A DNA stretch of 24,865 nucleotides from Acidimicrobiia bacterium (GTDB lineage Bacteria > Actinomycetota > Acidimicrobiia > Spongiisociales > ZC4RG35), in contig JAOUGY010000008.1 of NCBI GenBank assembly GCA_029865445.1, positions 1 through 24,865 on the forward strand, read 5' to 3'. The position numbers were made by a program, and so were the translations under genes. The notes under the pieces were generated by a model. The model saw nothing but the letters and a program-made list of their open reading frames with translations, made no database searches and had not been told where the DNA came from. Below, in pieces: positions 8,201 through 15,333 of this stretch; within the stretch, counting starts at the first letter, position 1; every line of letters starts with the position of its first letter.

Positions 8201-11200
8201 TCCCCCGACAACCCGGTGGCCGTCACCGACACGATCGTCACGGACGAGGACACACCGGGATCGACCGACGTGCTCGTCAACGACTTCGACGTCGACGGCG
8301 ATACGCTCGCCATCGACTTCATCGGCACTCCTTCGAACGGCTCCGTCGCCAATCTCGGCGGCGGCGTGCTCGAATACACCCCGGACCCCGACTTCAACGG
8401 GTCTGACTCGTTCACCTACACCGTCTCCGACGGGACGGGCCGGTTCGCCACCGCAACGGTCAACATCACGGTGAATCCCGTGAACGACGATCCTGTGGCG
8501 GTCGACGATGCAGCCTCGACCGACGAGGACGTCCCCGTCTCGGTCAACGCCATCAGCAACGACACGGATCCGGATGGCGACGCGCTGACGATCTCCTCGT
8601 TCACCCAGGCTGCCGACGGCTCTGTGGCCGACCTCGGCGGCGGCGTGCTCGAATACACCCCGGACCCCGGCTTCTTCGGGACGGACTCGTTCACCTACAC
8701 GATTTCCGACAGCCAGGGTGGGTCGGCAACGGCCACGGTGAACGTCACCATCGCCTCGGTCAACGACGATCCGGTTGCCGTCGACGACACCATCACAACC
8801 GACGAGGGCGTCGCGGCATCCGTGGATGTCCTCGCCAACGACGGGGACGCCGACGGCGACACGGTCACCATCAGCGCCATCGGTACTCCGACCAACGGGT
8901 CGGTGGCCGACCTCGGCGGCGGTGTGCTCGAATACACGCCAGACCCCGGCTTCTTCGGGACGGACTCGTTCACGTACACGATTTCGGACGGGGCAGGCGG
9001 GTCCGCCACGGCCACGGTGAACGTCACCGTGAATCCCGTGAACGACGACCCGGTGGCCGTCGACGACTCGATCTCGACCGATGAGGACACCTCCGCCGAC
9101 GTGACGGTCACCGACAACGATTCCGATCCTGATGGTGACACGCTGACCATCTCGTCGTTCACCCAGCCTGCGAATGGCGCCGTCACCGACCAGGGAGGTG
9201 GCGTTCTGCGCTACACCCCCGATGCGAATTTCCACGGCGCCGATTCGTTCTCGTACACGGTGTGCGACCCGTCCGGTGCGTGTGACTCGGCGACCGTCGA
9301 CGTGACGGTTGCCTCCGTCAACGACGACCCCGACGCGGTGGACGACGTCTACTCGACCGTCGAAGACGTGCCGCTGTCCGTCTCCGCCCCCGGGATTCTG
9401 GGGAACGACACCGACGTGGACGGCGACGGCCTCACGGTCGACTCGGTAGACACCACCGGACTCGCCGGCAACCTTTCCTGGAACCCCAACGGAGCGTTCA
9501 CCTACACCCCAACGTCCGGATTCGTGGGCGCGACGTCCTTCTCCTACACGGTCGGAGACGGCAACGGGGGCTCGGCAACTGCTGTCGTCGACCTCACCGT
9601 GACCCCCTCACTCCCACCCGTGGCGAACGATGATTCGGCCACGGTCGGCGAGGACTCGGCGGTGGACGTCGACGTGGTCGCCAACGACTCCGACCCTGAA
9701 GGTGGTGCTCTCACGATCGCCTCGTTCACCTCACCCACCAACGGTGAGGTGACCGACCAGGGTGGAGGCGTCCTCCGCTACACCCCGGACCCCGACTTCA
9801 ACGGTGCGGACTCGTTCACCTACACCGTGTGCGACCCGACGGGCGCGTGCGACACGGCCACCGTGGACGTCACCGTCGACCCGGCCAACGACCCGCCCAC
9901 GGCAACCGACGACACCCTCCTGGTGGCGGAGGACGGCGCAGCGGACGTGGACGTGCTCTTCAACGACTTCGACGTGGACGGCGATTCGTTCTCTATCGAC
10001 TCGTTCACCCAGCCCTCCAGCGGCACCGTCTCGGATCTGGGCGGCGGGGTGTTCCGCTACGTGCCCGAAGCCGACTACAACGGTGGGGACTCGTTCACCT
10101 ACACGATCTGCGACACGTCGGGTGCCTGCGACACGGCGACCGTGTTCGTCACGGTCGATCCGGTCAACGACCCGCCCGTCGCCGTCGACGACACCTACGC
10201 CGGGGACGAGGACATTCCGGTGTCCGGCGATGTGATCGCCAACGACTCCGACATCGACGGAGACAACCTCAGCGTGATCTCCACATCGCTCGCCGGCAAC
10301 GGTTCGGTGGCGATGAGCAGTGACGGCACCTTCACCTACACACCCGACCCGAACTTCAACGGGATCGACTCGTTCACGTACACGATCTCGGACGGGGCAG
10401 GCGGCATGGCCACGGCCACGGTCACCATCGATCTCGGACCGGTGAACGACCTGCCGGTGGCGGCTCCCGACGTCCTCACCATCCCCGAAGACACCTCGAA
10501 CTCCATCGACGTCTTGGCCAACGACTTCGACGTCGACGGAGATACCATCGGCGTGGTCTCATTCACGCAACCGTCCAACGGCACGGTGGTCGACCTCGGC
10601 GGTGGTGTCTTCGAGTACACGCCAAACCCCGACTATTCCGGGCCCGACTCGTTCACCTACTCCATCACCGACGAGAGCGGCACGCCGGTGATGGCGACGG
10701 TGTCGATCACAGTGACTCCTGTGAACGACCCACCGGTGGCGCTGGCCGACTCCGCGTCCGTGGCCTCAGGTGCTGCGGTGTCTGTGCCGGTTCTCGTGAA
10801 CGACTCGGATGTCGACGGCGACCCGTTGTTTGTGGCGTCCTTCACGCAGGGAGCGAACGGAACCGTGGTGGACCTCGGTGGTGGTCTGCTGCGGTACACG
10901 CCGAACGCAGGCTTCACCGGTGTCGACACCTTCACCTACGAGATCTCGGACGGTAGTGGCGGAACCGACACGGCGACGGTCACCGTCTTCGTGACCCCGG
11001 TGAACGACCCACCGGTCTACACGGGTGCTCCGTCCAACACGTCCCAGACCCTCACGATCGGTGGTACGCCGGTGTCGCTCGAGGCGATCGATGCCAACGG
11101 CGACCCACTGGTGTATTCGATGCTCGGGGGCAGCCTGCCGCCAGGTGTGACGCTCAACCCGGACGGCAGTTTCTCCGGGACCGCCGTGGCGTCCGGTGAG

Positions 11201-11755
11201 TACACGGTGACGGTGGAGGTCTGCGACGACGGGGTGCCCGCACTTTGCGACACAACGACGTTGACCGTGGTCGTGGGCTTGGGCTTGGTCAACCTTCCGC
11301 CCGACCTGGCCCCCGGCTTCGATCCGAAGCTGACCATCGGGACCGGCGGTATACCCGACCCGCTGCCACTCTTCGATCCGGACGGGCACAACGTCACGGT
11401 GACGGTGATCCGCGGCCCTCTCCCGCCCGGTCTCACCCTGAACCCAGACGGCACGTTCGATGGGGTGGCAACCATACCCGGCGTGTATTCGGTGACGATC
11501 GAGCTGTGCGACGACTTCGTGCCGAGCGCATGCACCATCCGCACGATCACGATCGAAGTCACCGGCGACCCGGTAGTCCCCCCGAGTTCCACGACGACGA
11601 CGGTCGTTCTGGCCACATCGACGACGGTCCCGCCGACGGCAACGCCTGGCCCCCTGCCGTTCACCGGATTCGACCTCTCGCTGATGCTGTCGGTGGCGTT
11701 GTCGCTCCTCGTCGGGGGCGTTCTCCTCGCCCGCCGAGCACAACGGCTGGAGTAG
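5204..11755 (+). CDS. Giant LPFTG-anchored surface protein with 15 tandem cadherin-like (tandem-95) repeats
   Basis: A 2183-residue secreted modular protein. Residues 1 to about 31 form a signal peptide. The N-terminal region (to about 300) is unassigned. Two DUF11-like, CARDB-like domains follow (about 300-525). Residues 526-1933 are 15 repeats of 91-98 residues, each with an ND[DP]PVAVDD entry, an ND(S/T/F)D-x-DGD segment likely to bind calcium, and a closing DSFTYT. Two putative Ig (He_PIG-like) domains with LPPG(V/L)TLNPDG(S/T)F follow. Then come a Thr/Pro linker, LPFTG at 2151-2155, a hydrophobic helix and the tail RRAQRLE, which together make a sortase sorting signal. Such proteins act as long calcium-stiffened adhesins. 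Cysteine pairs occur only in some repeats. The ATG at 5204 follows AGAGGA and precedes the signal peptide directly. No sortase gene lies in the window. Confidence 0.93.
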   Translation: MPRVLGARRFPGVLAAFVALLTLLVPSLAAGAGILTPFELDGDAVDSPAGTPDDWANVYAGTPTALASAFLSDGISSTGDTTYFTGGGSKDTEPISNWTWGGSSVPDKNEVTDAAVATYLDAGGDMLLYLGIDRYDNNGAASMGFWLLQQPLALGTGGAFIDSRTGLPASHEEGDMLVVADFQGGTPTVRVFFWESGALVLDSTTVLDCRVAISTTPICGSANNAAISAPWPYKPKSGPANVFPVDAFLEVGLNLNDVLATPLGCINTVLAESRSSTQTNAQQKDLVLQRFQSCSIHVAASSSTLSTDGETISTTLTVTNTGAAELTLGTFTDSTLGDLGPAASAAGCDTLAPKATCTFTIESTVPDGSSPGALAGTATATYLPPNGIGTVVGTAAHSTQLFMPRVSLSKSGPAVANRGADVTYTFMVQNTSLTSPTLGAPDLVFVSAATPSDGGIVDDRLGDLTTAAASAGCDRIPTGGTCTFTVTRPVGLGDPDPLVNTATADYHPAGYSVFATATDSHSLAINDAPVANGDDVTTSEEVPVTIDAIANDTDPDGNLVAASTTVLSGPASGSLQNHGDGTFTYTPNVNYSGTDSFTYQVCDAATPEMCSSATVTITVSAVNDVPVATDDLLVTDEDTPGAVTVTANDTDDDGDPLTVTGFTTPSSGSVVDLGGGILEYTPNPEFSGSDSFTYTVCDPTPECDTATVSVTVISVNDDPVAVNDSYTTVESTPLTVPLPGVLGNDSDVEGDSIAVDSHTQPAGGSVAVDSDGALSFEPTPGFVGITSFTYTVIDGNGGSATATVEITVTASLPPVADDDTASTDEDSAVDVDVLANDSDPEGGELTIDSFTTPLNGSVTDLGAGILRYAPDTNFNGSDSFTYTVCDPVGACTTATVTITVNPVNDDPTAENDTYFTIEDTPLIATLPGVLVNDSDVDGDGLSVVSVDTTGLAGSLSWSGNGAFTYTPTADFNGSTSFTYTVEDGNGGVATATVTITVTASPDNPVAVTDTIVTDEDTPGSTDVLVNDFDVDGDTLAIDFIGTPSNGSVANLGGGVLEYTPDPDFNGSDSFTYTVSDGTGRFATATVNITVNPVNDDPVAVDDAASTDEDVPVSVNAISNDTDPDGDALTISSFTQAADGSVADLGGGVLEYTPDPGFFGTDSFTYTISDSQGGSATATVNVTIASVNDDPVAVDDTITTDEGVAASVDVLANDGDADGDTVTISAIGTPTNGSVADLGGGVLEYTPDPGFFGTDSFTYTISDGAGGSATATVNVTVNPVNDDPVAVDDSISTDEDTSADVTVTDNDSDPDGDTLTISSFTQPANGAVTDQGGGVLRYTPDANFHGADSFSYTVCDPSGACDSATVDVTVASVNDDPDAVDDVYSTVEDVPLSVSAPGILGNDTDVDGDGLTVDSVDTTGLAGNLSWNPNGAFTYTPTSGFVGATSFSYTVGDGNGGSATAVVDLTVTPSLPPVANDDSATVGEDSAVDVDVVANDSDPEGGALTIASFTSPTNGEVTDQGGGVLRYTPDPDFNGADSFTYTVCDPTGACDTATVDVTVDPANDPPTATDDTLLVAEDGAADVDVLFNDFDVDGDSFSIDSFTQPSSGTVSDLGGGVFRYVPEADYNGGDSFTYTICDTSGACDTATVFVTVDPVNDPPVAVDDTYAGDEDIPVSGDVIANDSDIDGDNLSVISTSLAGNGSVAMSSDGTFTYTPDPNFNGIDSFTYTISDGAGGMATATVTIDLGPVNDLPVAAPDVLTIPEDTSNSIDVLANDFDVDGDTIGVVSFTQPSNGTVVDLGGGVFEYTPNPDYSGPDSFTYSITDESGTPVMATVSITVTPVNDPPVALADSASVASGAAVSVPVLVNDSDVDGDPLFVASFTQGANGTVVDLGGGLLRYTPNAGFTGVDTFTYEISDGSGGTDTATVTVFVTPVNDPPVYTGAPSNTSQTLTIGGTPVSLEAIDANGDPLVYSMLGGSLPPGVTLNPDGSFSGTAVASGEYTVTVEVCDDGVPALCDTTTLTVVVGLGLVNLPPDLAPGFDPKLTIGTGGIPDPLPLFDPDGHNVTVTVIRGPLPPGLTLNPDGTFDGVATIPGVYSVTIELCDDFVPSACTIRTITIEVTGDPVVPPSSTTTTVVLATSTTVPPTATPGPLPFTGFDLSLMLSVALSLLVGGVLLARRAQRLE
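6779..11002 (+). repeat. Array of 15 in-frame ~282-bp repeats encoding tandem-95 domains
   Basis: Units begin at 6779, 7070, 7349, 7640, 7913, 8207, 8483, 8762, 9041, 9320, 9614, 9887, 10166, 10445 and 10724, and the array ends at 11002. Lengths are 273, 276, 279, 291 or 294 bp. Seven or more units are exactly 279 bp. Units 3, 5 and 10 carry the longer PG(V/I)L insert. Units 4 and 11 are the short PPVA type. Units 7 and 8 are nearly identical over their second halves at DNA level. Confidence 0.92.
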
Positions 11756-11769
11756 CAGGCAGAGGCCAC

Positions 11770-11802
11770 GACGCCGGCGGGTCAACTGGACCCGCCGGCG
11801 TC
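11770..11802 (+). terminator. Hairpin terminator after the giant gene
   Basis: A perfect 14-bp stem (GACGCCGGCGGGTC with its complement) and a 5-nt loop (AACTG), starting 15 bp after the stop codon. There is no T-tract. The remaining 130 bp before the convergent CGNR gene show no further structure that I can see. Confidence 0.75.
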
Positions 11803-11932
11803 CCTGATCCACTGCGTCTCTGGCCTCGTTCGTGATGACAAAGGGCTCGCCCCCGAGGCGGTCGGACGGCTCGGACAGCGAGCGGCTGCTCACCCCCTCG
11901 CCCTGCGACGCCATCGCCAACTCGCTTTCGCC

Positions 11933-12472
11933 TCACTCGTGCGCCCGCCTGGCGCGATGAGCGCGCTGCGCCTCCCGGTTCCCACAGACGTCGGAGCTAC
12001 AGAACCGCCGAGAACGATTCCGGGTGCGATCGACGAACACGTCCTCGCACGTGGAACTACCACAGGTGTTGAATCGCCGCACTCCGTGCAACCGAATCTC
12101 CTCGAGCGCTCCACCCGCTGCTTCGGCGAGGATGCGGTCGGCGACGGTTCCCTCCGGATCGGCATAGCCAAAGACCCATTTCTCGTCCGATCCGTGGACC
12201 AATTGCGGTCGGGGCTTCGCAGCAGCCAGAAGATCATTCAGGGCGACCACGGCTATCGCCTCATCCTCGGCAAGCAGCGCGCGTCGCAGCTCCGGGCGGG
12301 CTCGCCGGATGCTTTCGAGGTCCTTGACGGTCGCGGCGAGCTGTTCGATCCCGTGAGCCACGGCGAAATCGGTCAAGTCGCGCACTGTTCCGAGCAGGTC
12401 ATCACCGGCGAATACGTCGAATGTGTTCACGAGATCGATCGACAGCTGGGCGGTGTCTGAATAATGAGCCAT
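11933..12472 (-). CDS. ABATE/CGNR zinc-finger regulator
   Basis: A 179-residue protein with the two-part layout of the CGNR family: an N-terminal ABATE-type domain (about residues 5-125) that starts with the usual DLVNTF, and a C-terminal CGNR zinc finger. The zinc ligands are Cys137, Cys142, Cys158 and Cys163, in the order NTCGSSTC then FCSSDVCGNR, followed by a basic tail. The family is regarded as transcriptional regulators, with a proposed ligand-sensing N-terminal domain. It is divergent from the small-protein/EamA operon with abutting promoters, so it is a candidate regulator of that exporter. The ATG has AAGGAG about 11 bases upstream. Confidence 0.92.
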   Translation of the reverse strand: MAHYSDTAQLSIDLVNTFDVFAGDDLLGTVRDLTDFAVAHGIEQLAATVKDLESIRRARPELRRALLAEDEAIAVVALNDLLAAAKPRPQLVHGSDEKWVFGYADPEGTVADRILAEAAGGALEEIRLHGVRRFNTCGSSTCEDVFVDRTRNRSRRFCSSDVCGNREAQRAHRARRAHE

Positions 12473-12479
12473 ATTCCGG

Positions 12480-12508
12480 TTGACTCCTTATATCGCGGAC
12501 TGTAGTGT
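12480..12508 (+). promoter_or_regulatory. Promoter of the small-protein/EamA operon
   Basis: TTGACT (12480-12485), a 17-nt spacer and TAGTGT (12503-12508), with the start site predicted near 12515. It lies inside the leader of the oppositely transcribed CGNR gene. A direct repeat GCATCT at 12511 and 12538 flanks the start-site region. Confidence 0.65.
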
Positions 12509-12522
12509 AAGCATCTATAGAC

Positions 12523-12551
12523 GTTATAACTCATTACGCATCTGGCTGCAA
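12523..12551 (-). promoter_or_regulatory. Promoter of the CGNR gene
   Basis: On the minus strand, TTGCAG (12551-12546), a 17-nt spacer and TATAAC (12528-12523) form a near-consensus sigma-70 promoter. The start site is predicted near 12516, giving a leader of about 43 nt. Confidence 0.65.
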
Positions 12552-12583
12552 GGGTCACGATGCCACAAGAAAGGACACGTGGA

Positions 12584-12754
12584 ATGACTCACTTGCTCAC
12601 CGTCGAACTGGTCAAGGCTCTTGCGGAGGACCGGGCGCGACATGCCGGGCGCCGAGTGGAGCCGAAACGCGAACGAGAAAGACTTCTCCACCGGTGGACT
12701 CCGGGACGATGGTTCACCTGGCGTCACAACCGCCCCGCGGGTGTGCTGAGATGA
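12584..12754 (+). CDS. Small basic protein coupled to the EamA transporter
   Basis: A 56-residue protein of unknown function. It has an amphipathic helix-like N-terminus (MTHLLTVELVKALAEDRA), a run of Arg/Lys/Glu, and a Trp-rich end (WTPGRWFTW). No membrane segment or signal is visible. Its stop codon overlaps the transporter start as ATGA at 12751-12754, which suggests translational coupling and supports it as a real gene. The ATG at 12584 follows AAGGA at eight bases. An in-frame ATG at 12560 would add eight residues but has no ribosome site. Length, overlap and context are seen, and function is unknown. Confidence 0.62.
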   Translation: MTHLLTVELVKALAEDRARHAGRRVEPKRERERLLHRWTPGRWFTWRHNRPAGVLR

Positions 12755-13668
12755 ATCGGCCTCGAGTCGGCGCCGCCTTGATGGCCGTTTGCGTCATCTG
12801 GGGATCGACCTACCTCGCGATCAAGCATATGGTGACCGGCTTCCCCCCGCTGCTGGGTTCGGCAATCCGCTTTCTCGTCGCAGGAGGCCTACTCTATGGC
12901 TTCGCTGCGCGGAGGTCTGGTCGACTCGATCGTCGGCTGTGGAAGGCAGCTATCGAACTCGGCGCGCTCCTCATCGTCGGTGGCGTGGGGCTCGTGACTG
13001 TGGCCGAGTCGACCGGGATCGGCTCCGGACTGGCGGCAACCGCCGCGGCGGCTATCCCGCTTTGGGCCTCTGTCGTGAACGGGTTGTCGGGCACCTGGCC
13101 GAGGCGCCGAGAGTGGTGGGGATTGGGCATCGGCATGATGGGCGTGGCGCTGCTCGGCTTCGAGGGAGACTTTTCGTCCAACCGACTTGGGGCCGCGCTC
13201 ATGCTTGCAGCCCCTATCTGCTGGGCAGTGGGCTCGATCCGGCGTACTCGTGTCGCCTTCCCGGCCGGTCAGGTCGGCGTCGGAGCAGAGATGCTCGCCG
13301 GTGGGGCCCTGCTCCTGCTCCTGGCAGCGGCTCGCGGCGAGCGATTGAACGCTGTTCCCGGACCTGAGGCATGGCTCGGACTCACCTATCTCATCGTGTT
13401 CGGATCGCTCGTCGCCTTCAGCGCATATATGTACCTTCTGGACAATGTGCGCCCTGCACTCGCCACCAGCTACGCCTACGTCAATCCGGTGGTGGCGATG
13501 GCCCTCGGCTTGACGCTGGGTGCCGAGTCGGTCACCGCATCCGGGCTTGCGGCCCTTCCGCTGATCCTCAGTGGCGTGGCCCTCATGTCGGGGCTGGGAG
13601 TCGGATTCGTCAGTCCCCTGTTCACGCACCGCAGGCAGCCCGAGTTTGACGCCCCGGCGGCGGCGTGA
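12751..13668 (+). CDS. EamA/DMT family transporter (YedA-like)
   Basis: A 305-residue integral membrane protein with about ten hydrophobic helices arranged as two EamA halves. The first opens with CVIWGSTYLAIK, a signature of the YedA/RhaT-like branch of drug/metabolite exporters. The second carries the usual late motif ATSYAYVNPVVAM near residue 250. Family members export amino acids, nucleotides or small toxic compounds, and the substrate cannot be read from sequence. Translation is probably coupled to the 56-residue protein through the ATGA overlap. An in-frame GTG-like extension upstream (from 12694) overlaps that gene and lacks homology to the family start. Confidence 0.92.
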   Translation: MNRPRVGAALMAVCVIWGSTYLAIKHMVTGFPPLLGSAIRFLVAGGLLYGFAARRSGRLDRRLWKAAIELGALLIVGGVGLVTVAESTGIGSGLAATAAAAIPLWASVVNGLSGTWPRRREWWGLGIGMMGVALLGFEGDFSSNRLGAALMLAAPICWAVGSIRRTRVAFPAGQVGVGAEMLAGGALLLLLAAARGERLNAVPGPEAWLGLTYLIVFGSLVAFSAYMYLLDNVRPALATSYAYVNPVVAMALGLTLGAESVTASGLAALPLILSGVALMSGLGVGFVSPLFTHRRQPEFDAPAAA

Positions 13669-13821
13669 CCACCTCTACGAGGGCAGGAAGCCACCGACCG
13701 CCCCGAGCAGGCGAGAAACGCGTCACGCGCGGACCAGACGCGGACCAAACGTGGTCCAGAGGTCTTCGAGCTCCCCACTCGGACACCGAGATCCCTCGGT
13801 AGATGAAGGGGATTCTCGGGG

Positions 13822-13894
13822 TGGGCGTTGACGGGCTCGAACCGCCGACCTCTTCCTTGTAAGGGAAGCGCTCTCCCAGCTGAGCTAAACGCCC
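13822..13894 (-). tRNA. tRNA-Val (anticodon UAC)
   Basis: A 73-nt cloverleaf on the minus strand. The acceptor is GGGCGTT paired with AACGCCC plus discriminator A. The D-arm is GCTC-AGCTGGGA-GAGC. The anticodon stem is CTTCC/GGAAG with loop CTTACAA, so the anticodon is TAC. The variable loop is AGGTC. The T-arm is GGCGG-TTCGAGC-CCGTC. The CCA end is not encoded. It reads the Val codon GUA. Confidence 0.96.
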
Positions 13895-13905
13895 GGGTCG
13901 GCGAC

Positions 13906-13911
13906 ATTGTA
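13906..13911 (-). promoter_or_regulatory. -10 element of the tRNA-Val gene
   Basis: TACAAT on the minus strand (five of six consensus bases), ending 11 bp before the tRNA 5' end. No convincing -35 lies at the right distance. Confidence 0.45.
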
Positions 13912-14103
13912 CGTGAAGGCTCAGGTCCCCGCCTCCTAGGCAACACGCGCCTGACAGCAAGAGCCGAATCGCTGTCGCCACCGCGGTGGCTCAGTGACAT
14001 TTCGGGCAGAGCGGGCTCCTGCGGGCCCTGATCCTTCAACCTGTGTTTCGCGCATTCGCCTCAGATCAGCCGATTGTGCGTCGTGTAAATGAGCGTGGAT
14101 CGA

Positions 14104-14436
14104 TCACTTGTGACGGAATCTGCCCACGACCTTGGCGATGCCGGCGCCGCCGGCAACCACCACCGTCGCCCAGACCAGCGACGAGATCACCGTCACAACG
14201 AAGTCGCCAAGGGGCATGGCCGGTGCGCCCGGGACCTCCGAGTTCGCCGCGTCCCCGATCGCCACGCCGAGGCTGAAAGCCAGGCCAACGATCGCAACCA
14301 CGATTGCCCGTTGAATCGCCGTGAGCCGACTTCGTACCTGCGGTCGTCCCTCCTGTGTGCGCCGAGGAACCGTGTCACACCAAGAACACGGCCAGGGCAA
14401 GGCCCAATTGCCCGATTCGCGTCGATCGTGCGGCAT
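14104..14436 (-). CDS. Putative two-helix membrane protein, start uncertain
   Basis: The last 75 or so codons read like a genuine membrane protein: a short basic N-terminus (RSRLTAIQR), a hydrophobic helix (AIVVAIVGLAFSLGVAIG), a loop, a second helix (FVVTVISSLVWATVVVAGG), and a basic end (GRFRHK). Sequence upstream of this is low-quality Arg/Pro/Trp-rich translation. The nearest in-frame ATG (given here, 14436) therefore probably lies too far upstream. A strong AGGAGGG site at about 14350 points to a start near 14331, but the codon there is GTA, not a normal start. Either an unusual start, a frameshift or a sequence error is possible. No family is recognised. Confidence 0.4.
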   Translation of the reverse strand: MPHDRRESGNWALPWPCSWCDTVPRRTQEGRPQVRSRLTAIQRAIVVAIVGLAFSLGVAIGDAANSEVPGAPAMPLGDFVVTVISSLVWATVVVAGGAGIAKVVGRFRHK

Positions 14437-14595
14437 CCGCCGGCCCCACGGCGGGCGTGGACGCCAGATCGAAAACACCGACAGAATCCAACTTTGCGCG
14501 TATTTCTGGCGCGATTCGGCGTTCTGTCGCAAATACGACAATTAGACTCCAGCATCGGGATTGGGGTCTCGGGGCAGAGAGAGGGAGCGGGCGAC

Positions 14596-15177
14596 ATGGC
14601 ACTCATCACGCGACTCGAGCACGACTCGAGACGGACGGACCTCATCAGATACGCGCAGTACGCGGCTGTCGGCGGACTGGCCTTCCAGCTGTTCCATCTG
14701 CTCGAACACTTCGCCCAGACCACCTACTGGGCACTCCACCCCGCCGAAGCGCCATGGCTCACCCCCTGGGCCGCAGCCGGGAGGGACCTGCTGGTCGTAG
14801 GCGACAAGGTCGTCACCGGCAACGAACTGCTCCACCTCATCGGCAACGGGATCTTCTTCGGTGCCCTCCTCGCCATGGCCTGGGTTTGCATGACCGGCGG
14901 ACTCGACCGGGCCCGGTACCCGCACCTCTCGAAAGCGCTGGTCTCCCAGGGCATCCACCTGGCCGAGCACGTGCTTCTCACGGCCACCGTGTTCACGGTC
15001 GGCAAGCCGCTCGGCGTCTCCACCTTGTTTGGACTCGCCGCCGGCCCGGCCGGTTCGACCTACCGCATCTGGTTCCACTTCATCCTCAACGGCATCGCCA
15101 CCTACTACGCCTTCCGGGCGCTTCACGAGATGCACAAGGACGGCCTGGTGGTACCCGGAGCGACCCCCGCTGCCTGA
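14596..15177 (+). CDS. Histidine-rich integral membrane protein with internal duplication
   Basis: A 193-residue protein with about four to five hydrophobic helices and conserved-looking polar residues inside them. H34-L-L-E37-H38 and H121-L-A-E124-H125 are the same HLxEH motif. H80-L-I-G-N-G-I and H161-F-I-L-N-G-I are the same HxIxNGI motif. The order HLxEH then HxIxNGI is repeated once, so the protein looks like two related halves. Intramembrane His/Glu clusters suggest heme or metal binding, but that is inference. I do not recognise a named family. The ATG at 14596 follows GGGAGCGG. The long in-frame extension upstream (to 14089) is not credible. It precedes the sigma factor gene by about 155 bp with a separate promoter between. 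Confidence 0.82.
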   Translation: MALITRLEHDSRRTDLIRYAQYAAVGGLAFQLFHLLEHFAQTTYWALHPAEAPWLTPWAAAGRDLLVVGDKVVTGNELLHLIGNGIFFGALLAMAWVCMTGGLDRARYPHLSKALVSQGIHLAEHVLLTATVFTVGKPLGVSTLFGLAAGPAGSTYRIWFHFILNGIATYYAFRALHEMHKDGLVVPGATPAA

Positions 15178-15272
15178 CCGGGAACCGATCTGACAGCCAA
15201 TCTGGGTCGGGCGGCTCATTGCCGAAACTTTCGCGATCCGAGAGTGTCAACAAAAAGACCTCAAGACAGTCC

Positions 15273-15300
15273 TTGACAGTCCCGATAGAGCGTCTACGAG
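15273..15300 (+). promoter_or_regulatory. Promoter of the sigma factor gene
   Basis: TTGACA (15273-15278), a 16-nt spacer and TACGAG (15295-15300), about 34 bp before the sigma factor ATG. The -35 is consensus and the -10 is weak. Just upstream, TGTCAA at 15245-15250 is an inverted copy of the -35 hexamer. Confidence 0.5.
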
Positions 15301-15333
15301 AGCAGATTCGGTGGGAACAAGGGGAAGCAACGG

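Noticed and set aside
8129..9235. Open frame of 368 codons antisense to the giant repeat gene
   Set aside because: Its apparent internal repeats simply mirror the tandem-95 units. No start signal and no known domain.
13977..13990. Palindrome GCCACCGCGGTGGC between tRNA-Val and the two-helix ORF
   Set aside because: It is a perfect 14-bp palindrome but has no loop, no T tail and no nearby promoter. In GC-rich DNA this is weak evidence for function.
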